Assembly (NCBI RefSeq): GCF_036898095.1
Contig: NC_090739.1
Location: forward strand, 59,796,301-59,860,300
Length of the DNA: 64,000 nt
Origin: Palaemon carinicauda
Taxonomy: Eukaryota > Arthropoda > Malacostraca > Decapoda > Palaemonidae
Direction: 5' to 3'
In this document: positions 57,792-64,000 of the stretch, piece by piece
Layout of the letters: the number at the start of each line of letters is the position of its first letter
How positions within the stretch are numbered: the stretch's first letter is position 1
Position numbers and translations under genes: made by a program
Notes under the pieces: model-generated
The model's database searches: none
The model's input: only the letters and a program-made list of their open reading frames with translations
Told to the model about the DNA's origin: nothing

Positions 57792-58870
57792 TTCCTCCCC
57801 CCTTACTTTGCCAAATCCTACTACATTTTCACACAACCACTTACAGTATTTTTTTCATTACCCAGTCGCAGTCGGGAATGGGACCTCTACTCCGAGTAAC
57901 TGGGCCTCCATATACTCTCTCATTCACTTCTTCCTTATCACAATCATTCGCTACATTAACACTATTCCTATCTAAATCCCTATCATCTAATATATCATGT
58001 ACAATCATATCTACCTCGTTCTCATCTGGCCCTAAAATTACACTAATTTCTGTAAACAGTTCGTCCATTTCATCAAAAACATTCTCAACTTTAGCAAAAG
58101 ATTCATTCATGCTACTTATCATTCTTCTATCTCTCATTCTCGCATTCGTCATCCTTTCTTTTACATCATCTAAGGAGAAGCCACACACACTATAGGTATC
58201 ATTCATACTCAGCCATGATTTATCTGTATTAATACATTTATCTTCCATACACACTTGCACATTTATACCCTTGTCATACTTATTTCTATTCTCACTTTTA
58301 CTTATAAAATTTCCCCTTCTTTCATCCTTACTTGAAGCTCTCGTATTCTTCCTTTTCATATATTCTACTAACACCAACTGTTTACCTTCCAGACCTAATT
58401 CCTCATACATACTAGGTTCACACTTGTTCCTTTTCAACCATTTACTCATCCCATTCTCTTGGATATACTCAGGTACCTCCTTCCATTTACGCAACTAGTT
58501 GTGGTGTACCCTAACTCTTTCCACACTACCATCCACACACAACTTGCCCAAAACATAACTTAATCCACTCGAACCAACTTCTAACACCTCATATGGACCT
58601 TCAAACTTATCACGCACCTTATTTACATTCATTCTACCCTTTTCAATTACTTCTTTCATCACTCTCTCACCAATGTTAAAGCTTTCAAACCTCTCATTTG
58701 CTTTCCTCCACACATCTCTATCATCCTCCGACACACCCAACTTCGGTCTTACTATCTTCTCAAAATTCAACACAAACTTACATGGTGACATACCCGTACT
58801 CTTATGCACTGTTACATTATAAGCCCACAACGCTCTACCAACATACAAATCTCAATCATTATCACATGTA
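57792..58870 (-). pseudogene. G1 integrase C-terminal part and pol tail, second copy
   Basis: Same content as 42929-43970, with the TAG stop after VHHN (58495-58497) but without the 35-base deletion. The tail frame of 217 residues (58494-57841) is therefore open from RKWKEVPEYIQENG to VTRSRGPIPDC. The GPY/F module is at 58550-58620. The role would be target binding by integrase. Confidence 0.82.
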
Positions 58871-59335
58871 TTGGCGTGCTACTGTTATAAGCACACATTG
58901 AGTAAGTGTTGTTTCAGATGTATGTAAATGGATAACTGAATACATCTTAATAGTTTTTAAGTATTTATTCTATAAAAACAACAGAGTTAAACATCTCCAT
59001 CACTGGAGGAAGCTGGGTTGGTCCAGATGACCAATTCTGGTGAAGTATAGATATGAACTGACTAAATTATCGATATCACAGATATCGTATGCTTAGTTTA
59101 TTTTAGACACGTCACAAACTCGGAAGACACCTGCATCCGGTGACGTCACAAACTTTCACACGCTGAGACAATGTGTTGACGTTTAAGAAGAATGTCAAAT
59201 TGCTGAGATTTGCATTGTATGTCCTGTTTACGATTTGAATGACTACAGCAAATCCCAGGGTTAGCTCCTCCAACCAACATGACATATTACGTCATTTGTT
59301 TTAAACATGTAATATTAACTATTCTAATCATTACA
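58871..59335 (-). repeat. solo LTR of G2 inside G1 integrase
   Basis: 465 bp, flanked by CATGTA at 58865-58870 and 59336-59341. It sits at the same G1 position as the 3' LTR of full G2 in the first copy. Solo LTRs form by recombination between the two LTRs of an element. Confidence 0.92.
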
Positions 59336-59512
59336 CATGTACTCATCATTCGCAAAATTTCAGTTAATGTTCTTACAGTCCTTTCAGCCAACCCATTCGC
59401 ACTTGGCATATAAGGAGTCGAATACCCCATTCTCTTAACATCTGCTCAAACTCCCATCCAACAAACTCAGGGCCATTATCACTTAACATTCTCGCAGGCT
59501 TACACACACACA
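59336..59512 (-). pseudogene. G1 integrase core fragment
   Basis: In element sense it begins KPARMLSDNGPEFVGWEFEQ with the second catalytic Asp, and a neighbouring frame gives the SANGLAER stretch with the catalytic Glu. It then runs into the solo LTR. Upstream it is fused directly to gag by a deletion, and a frame change is visible within 60 bases. Confidence 0.75.
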
Positions 59513-59985
59513 TCGGCAACATCACTTGACCAACCATTCTTCTCATTCTTACTATCACATTTTTGTTCATCCTTACTATGCTTGATTCCCTTATCTTCAA
59601 TCTCACTATCACTATTACTATCACTATCACTATCACTATCACTTCCTTTCCCATTATCACCTACCTTAACCTTCTCTTCCACCAGCAACCCTTTACCCGT
59701 CGCAGAGGCCACTCCACCGACTGCTCCTTCACCCATGAAAGTTTTCATCATTCCCATTACTTGCCCCATCATAGCTTCCATTCGTTTCTCCATTCGTTCT
59801 TCATTCTCTCGCATCCTCATCTCAACACCCTCTTCCACTCTCTTTACAGTTCCCTGAATTTCCCTCAGTTTCCTATGCATCTCCTCATTCTCACACCTTA
59901 ACCACTTATTCTCTTGCAACAACTTCTCCTCACGCTCCTTACTCAGCCGCAATTCCTCCTTCAAAACCCTTAACTGTTCTTCCAT
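59500..59985 (-). pseudogene. G1 gag N-terminal part (truncated by deletion)
   Basis: 161 residues. A long Glu/Lys/Arg-rich coiled coil (about 1-90: LKEELRLSKEREEKLLQEN), a Met-rich segment, then a Ser-Asp repeat (SDSDSDSDSNSDSE) encoded by an ATCACT-type microsatellite at about 59600-59645. It ends at the deletion joint with integrase. It is gag-like by position after the primer site; no capsid or knuckle remains. Confidence 0.65.
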
Positions 59986-60060
59986 TTTTCATCAACCTTA
60001 ATCTAATATCTTATCCTATCAGTCCTTCGTCTAAGAGTCCAGCTTCCTATCCCACCTCGG

Positions 60061-60080
60061 CAGTCCCTGTTCGGGCGCCA
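60061..60080 (-). promoter_or_regulatory. G1 primer binding site, tRNA-Lys type
   Basis: In element sense it reads TGGCGCCCGAACAGGGACTG, six bases after the LTR. The first 18 bases equal the known site for tRNA-Lys(UUU). Confidence 0.85.
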
Positions 60081-60086
60081 AAATAA

Positions 60087-60406
60087 TGTGGCGGGATGTT
60101 GCAAAACAACCCCCACACCCTTTAATCACACTACCAGACAATTGTCCCACAACACAAACTTTCCCCTTACTTTATCAACTGGACTCTTGGACAGAAGGAA
60201 AATTGAAATAAAACATAACCTTACTAACTATATTCCTTAAAACTAAATTATCACTTAATTCTAGAATCATATCAACCAAACTTGAGATATTCATATAAAC
60301 AACACAAAAAAAGCTTAACATACAAAATAAATAAAAATGCCACATTTATATAAACCCAGAGAAAAAATATCAAAACTTAAAACTAAGATCCACCACAACC
60401 AAATAT

Positions 60407-60471
<65 letters not shown>

Positions 60472-61127
60472 AGGGACACCAATACAGTCGTCCACACACT
60501 GCCAACTGTCTTTAATGGCAAACTACCACAGCTCTGTGGGTAACACTACAGCAAGGGCCAATGTGCCATAGCTGCGTCCCTAATTGGGGTCATAATCATT
60601 GTCGTCATCATCGTCATCATCATCATCATCATCATCATCAATAACAGCAATCAAAATTCATTCGGTCCGGGTCGTCAACATTTAACTAAATCTGAACAGT
60701 CGTATCCAGTTCCGTGTTATAAGCTAGGTCGTCAATCAATATTCAAAATATAAGCTCTCCAAAGGAGGAATCACGGCCTGCCAAAATGAAAAAAGAAAAA
60801 CACTTACGAACACTCCTAACTAACTGAACTATCGCACTATAATCAAAGATAAATAATAAATTGTTCCTATCATTCACGATCACGACAAGCAAAGATAAAC
60901 AAAACTGTACTTACTTTTTTAAATAAATAAACACTTCCCCGCTGGTAAAATGATAATGACGTAAATCCAGCATTCAAATCACAAGAACTGACGCTTACAG
61001 CAGTCAAATCAAAATAAGCATTCACCCAAGACATTCACCACTGTCGTAACCTAACTAAAAACATAAACAAACAATCTCATTTATACCAACAGTCTTTCTC
61101 ACCACAAACAATCGATACACTAACTAC

Positions 61128-61188
<61 letters not shown>

Positions 61189-61241
61189 AGGATTTGGCAA
61201 AAAAACAAAAATAAAAATAAAACAAAAATAAATCCTCCACA
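60087..61241 (-). repeat. 5' LTR of G1
   Basis: It begins TGTGGCGGGATG and ends CCTCCACA on plus. Compared with the 3' LTR it shows scattered substitutions and shorter, interrupted (CT)n (61128-61188), plus (TA)n at 60411-60468. Confidence 0.9.
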
Positions 61242-61690
61242 GGAACAGGAGACAAAAGAGAGACTAGCCGCTTCTTTGTCTCATCAGAACTGCCTGGAAA
61301 TGTATGCAGGCCTTATCAACGCCCAACGCCCCAGACATGTATATGGTCTTAGCCAAGTCCAACATGGGTACCCTTGTGAAGGACTTTTATGCCTTCATCA
61401 GGTCCAGGAGGGCTTGTAGAGAGCCTGTGTTTGCCGCAGCAATGGTCAAACACGAACCCAGGAAGATGATCACTTCATGCATCTGGGGCAAAGACCTCTT
61501 CCCACAAGATGTGGTTCAGGAGGTTATCGCCAAAGCCACCACGGAGAATAGGAACCTTCTCCAAAAGTGGAGCATGTCTTCCAAGAGAAAATCATCCTCA
61601 GACGGTGGTCCCCAACCTAAGAACAGGAGGACAAAGAAACCACGTAGACCTGCACAACTTCCGACGTAACCAGGGCCACAGTGCCTCAAA
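61242..61690 (+). pseudogene. DIRS gag-like protein, B3, part 3
   Basis: It resumes at GGAACAGGAGACAAAAGAG (E-Q-E-T-K-E), directly after the G1 LTR. The frame 61304-61669 reads MVLAKSNMGTLVKDFYAFI, CIWGKDLFPQDVVQEVI and a basic tail, matching A gag from about residue 440 on. One frame change near 61300 and another at the end (after RRPAQLPT) occur. Confidence 0.85.
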
Positions 61691-63660
61691 TGGTAGCTCA
61701 CCACCTTCCAGATGATCCCTTAGCAGCTATTAGCCCAATCATCTGTGTTCAACCCAGGTTTTGAGAGGCACACAACTACCTTTCGACCCTACAAAGGTAG
61801 AGGCTCAAAAAGAGGCTCCTCAAGAAACCCCTCAAAGGGTAGAGGAGGACGTGGTCACGGAAACAAATCCTCAGGAACCTCTCAGCAATGAGAGGCTCCA
61901 TGTAGGAGGGAGAGACTTCCACTTTCGGGATCGTTGGACCTTCGATCCCTGGGCCCACAGCCTAATCAAGAATGGACTCGGTTGGAAATGAATCAAAATT
62001 CCACCCCCTTTTCCCGAATTCTTCCAACACTCCACCCCCACCCCCTTGTTGGAACAATATACCTCAGAACTCTTGAACAAAAAGGTAATAAGAAAAGTGA
62101 AGTCCATCAAATTCCAGGGAAGGCTGTTTTGTGTTCCCAAGAAGGACTCTGACAAACTCAGAGTCATTCTAGACTTGTCTCCACTCAAGTTCATCGAGAA
62201 CAACAAGTTCCGGATGCTTACCTTACAACACATAAGGACCCTTTTACCAAAAGGGGCATACAAAGTCTCAATAGACCTGGCAGATGCTTACTGGCACCTG
62301 CCAATCAGCGCCCCCTCTCCTCCTACCTAGGATTCAGGATACAGAAGACAAAGTATGTCTTCACAGCCATGCCCTTTGGACTAAACATAGCCCCTAGGAT
62401 ATTCACAAAACTTGCGGATACAATTGTCCAACAACTACGCTCAGAAGGAAGTCAGGTAGTAGCATAACTCGACGATTGGCTGGTGTGAGCAGCATCCAAG
62501 ACGACTTGTCTACAAGCAGTCGAAATGTGATCCAGTTCCTGGAACACCTAAGCTTCAAGATTAACCGCAAGAAGTCTCGCCTTTCTCCAGCTCAGAAGTT
62601 TCAAGGTTAGGAATCCATTGGAACTTACAGTCACACCGTCTCTCCGTTCCACTTAAGAAGAGGAGAGAGATAGCGGGATTTGTCAAGAGACTATTGAAAC
62701 ACAAGAGGATTTCAAGATGCCAGCAGGAAAGAGTATTGGGTTCTCTCCAGTTCACAGCAGTGACAGACCCAGTGCTAAAAGCACAGTTAAAGGATGCGTC
62801 AGGAGTCTGGAGAAGATACGCATCAATCACTCGAAGATATCAACAAAGGTTGACACCGACCTTACTGCGATTGCTACTAAGGCCGTGGTGAACAGCCAAG
62901 AGCCTAGCACGAACAATTCCCTTACAACCACCTCAACCATCAGTGGTAATACACACATATGCCTCCCTGGAAGGATGGGGAGGCCATTCCCATCAAAGGA
63001 AAGTGCAGAGGAATTAGTCGCACCAGTTCAAGACCTTTCACATCAACTTTTTGTAGGCTAAGGCAGTCTTCCTAACGTTGAAGAAACTATCCCCTGGCAG
63101 GTCAGTCCACATTAGACTGGTCTGGGACAACGAGGTGATAGTAACATGTCAAAACAGACAAGGCTCGAGATCACCTCACATCAATCACATGATGTTAGCC
63201 ATCTTCTACCTGGCAAGGAAGAGAAGATGACATTTATCAGCAGTTCACCTGCAAGGGTTCCACAATGTGACGGCGGATGCTCTATCCAGGTGAAAGCCAA
63301 TAGAGACAGAATGGTCCCTAATGCAGACTCATTCTCCTTCATCTCGGAAAAAGTCCCAGAACTGCAGATCGACCTCTTCGCAACGAGCGACAACAAAAAA
63401 CTACCTCGTTATGTAGCCCCTTATGAGGACCCTCAAGCAGAAGCGACAGATGCCATGTCTCTCGACTGGAACAGATTGAATCGAATCTATCTGTTCCCAC
63501 CAACCAATCTCCTGATGAAAGTCCTCGACAAGCTAAGATCCTTCAGATGAACAGCGGCAGTAGTAGCTCTAAAATGGCCCAGAAGCAATTGGTTCCCTCT
63601 AGTTCTAGAATTGAAAATGAAGCAGTTTCCTCTGCCAAACCTAGTCTTATCCCAACTGGT
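61691..63660 (+). pseudogene. DIRS RT-RNase H-methyltransferase-like polyprotein, B3 (broken)
   Basis: RT: FRDRWTFDPWAHS near 61930, VILDLSPLKFIENN (one Asn codon lost) and VSIDLADAYWHL in frame 3. The active site reads V-A-stop-L-D-D-W (Tyr codon changed to TAA near 62465), with a second stop three codons later. RNase H and the Dam-like region lie at 62930-63550 in other frames (IDLFATSDNKKLPRY, IYLFPPTNLL). Several frameshifts occur. Inactive. Confidence 0.83.
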
Positions 63661-64000
63661 TTAGAAGTAGACTGTCTACGCTTCATCCTTGAGAACCAAC
63701 AACCTACATCTCATGATTTTCTCGCCCTAGCAGCCAAGAGAAGGTTTGGGATCTCAAAAGACAACATCGATTTCATCGAAGAATACAAGTCAAGTTCAAC
63801 TAGGATACAATATGAATCGTCTTGGAAGAAGTGGGTTTCCTTTGTGAAACCAAGGAAACCGACAGAAATATCAATAGATTTCTGTCTCTCCTTCTTCATC
63901 CACCTACACGAACAAGGCCTTGCTTCCACCACAATAACTACGTGTAAGTCGGCTTTGACTAGACCTCTTCTTTATGCCTTTCAGGTGGACCTTTCAGGTG
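63661..64000 (+). pseudogene. DIRS tyrosine recombinase N-terminus, B3 (cut by window end)
   Basis: It reads VDCLRFILENQQPTSHDFLA, FGISKDNIDFIEEYKS, SWKKWVSFVKPRKPTEIS and FHIHL-type helices up to YAFQVDLS. This visible part is open. The catalytic domain lies beyond the window, so intactness is unknown; called broken because the rest of B3 is. Confidence 0.8.

Larger units (their letters stand above)
56628..61241 (-). mobile_element. Gypsy element G1, internally deleted, with solo G2 LTR
   Basis: LTRs at 56628-57791 and 60087-61241, target duplication GGAA at 56624-56627 and 61242-61245. Inside, in element sense: primer site, gag N-terminus, then directly an integrase core fragment, the solo G2 LTR, and the integrase C-terminus. 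Protease, RT, RNase H and part of gag are missing, so it is non-autonomous. Confidence 0.9.

Overview
This is a eukaryotic, animal-type window made almost entirely of transposable elements inserted into one another; I see no host gene, rRNA or tRNA. Long (TA)n, (CT)n and (ATC)n microsatellites, several DIRS-type tyrosine-recombinase retrotransposons, a BEL/Pao element, an errantivirus-like Gypsy element and an I-type LINE point to an arthropod. A SINE-like repeat with an (AAT)n tail at 4788-5450 resembles, from memory and unchecked, repeats common in decapod crustaceans, so a shrimp or prawn genome is my best guess.

Layout. 1-4026: the 3' half of a decayed plus-strand DIRS element (D1). 4027-5586: unassigned sequence, microsatellites and the SINE-like repeat. 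5587-6006 and 22592-22669: the broken 5' end of another DIRS element (C). Inside C lies a complete minus-strand BEL/Pao element (6007-22586; 1.02 kb LTRs; 5 bp target duplication CTCCT). Its reverse transcriptase is split by a minus-strand DIRS element (B2, 10660-19014). From 22670 to beyond the window end runs a plus-strand DIRS element of the same family (B3). B3 is cut by DIRS element A (23353-32120), by a near full-length minus-strand LINE (34487-41105, 10 bp target duplication) and by Gypsy element G1 (minus, 4 bp target duplication). G1 is itself cut by a second Gypsy element with an envelope gene, G2 (43974-55577), and G2's envelope gene carries a hAT DNA transposon (45736-48350, 8 bp target duplication).

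A stretch of about 14.9 kb is present as a direct tandem arrangement. The 5' tip of the LINE, part of B3 gag, the G1 3' LTR and G1 integrase tail at 40714-43973 recur at 55578-58870. The first copy is followed by full G2 and the second by a solo G2 LTR. The junction at 55573-55577 shows five bases of microhomology. This is either a real duplication or two haplotypes assembled in series.

Relative order from nesting: C is oldest; BEL and B3 entered C; B2 entered BEL; A, the LINE and G1 entered B3; G2 entered G1; hAT entered G2. The tandem event follows the G2 insertion. Element A is the best preserved: inverted terminal repeats, an internal complementary region, an open gag, and an open RT/recombinase frame with one frame offset at a run of 12 C. 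The A-in-B3 and B2-in-BEL junctions show the DIRS insertion mode directly: insertion at a T/A run with no target duplication. The other DIRS, BEL and Gypsy copies carry stops and frameshifts; the LINE has an open ORF2 but a frameshifted ORF1.
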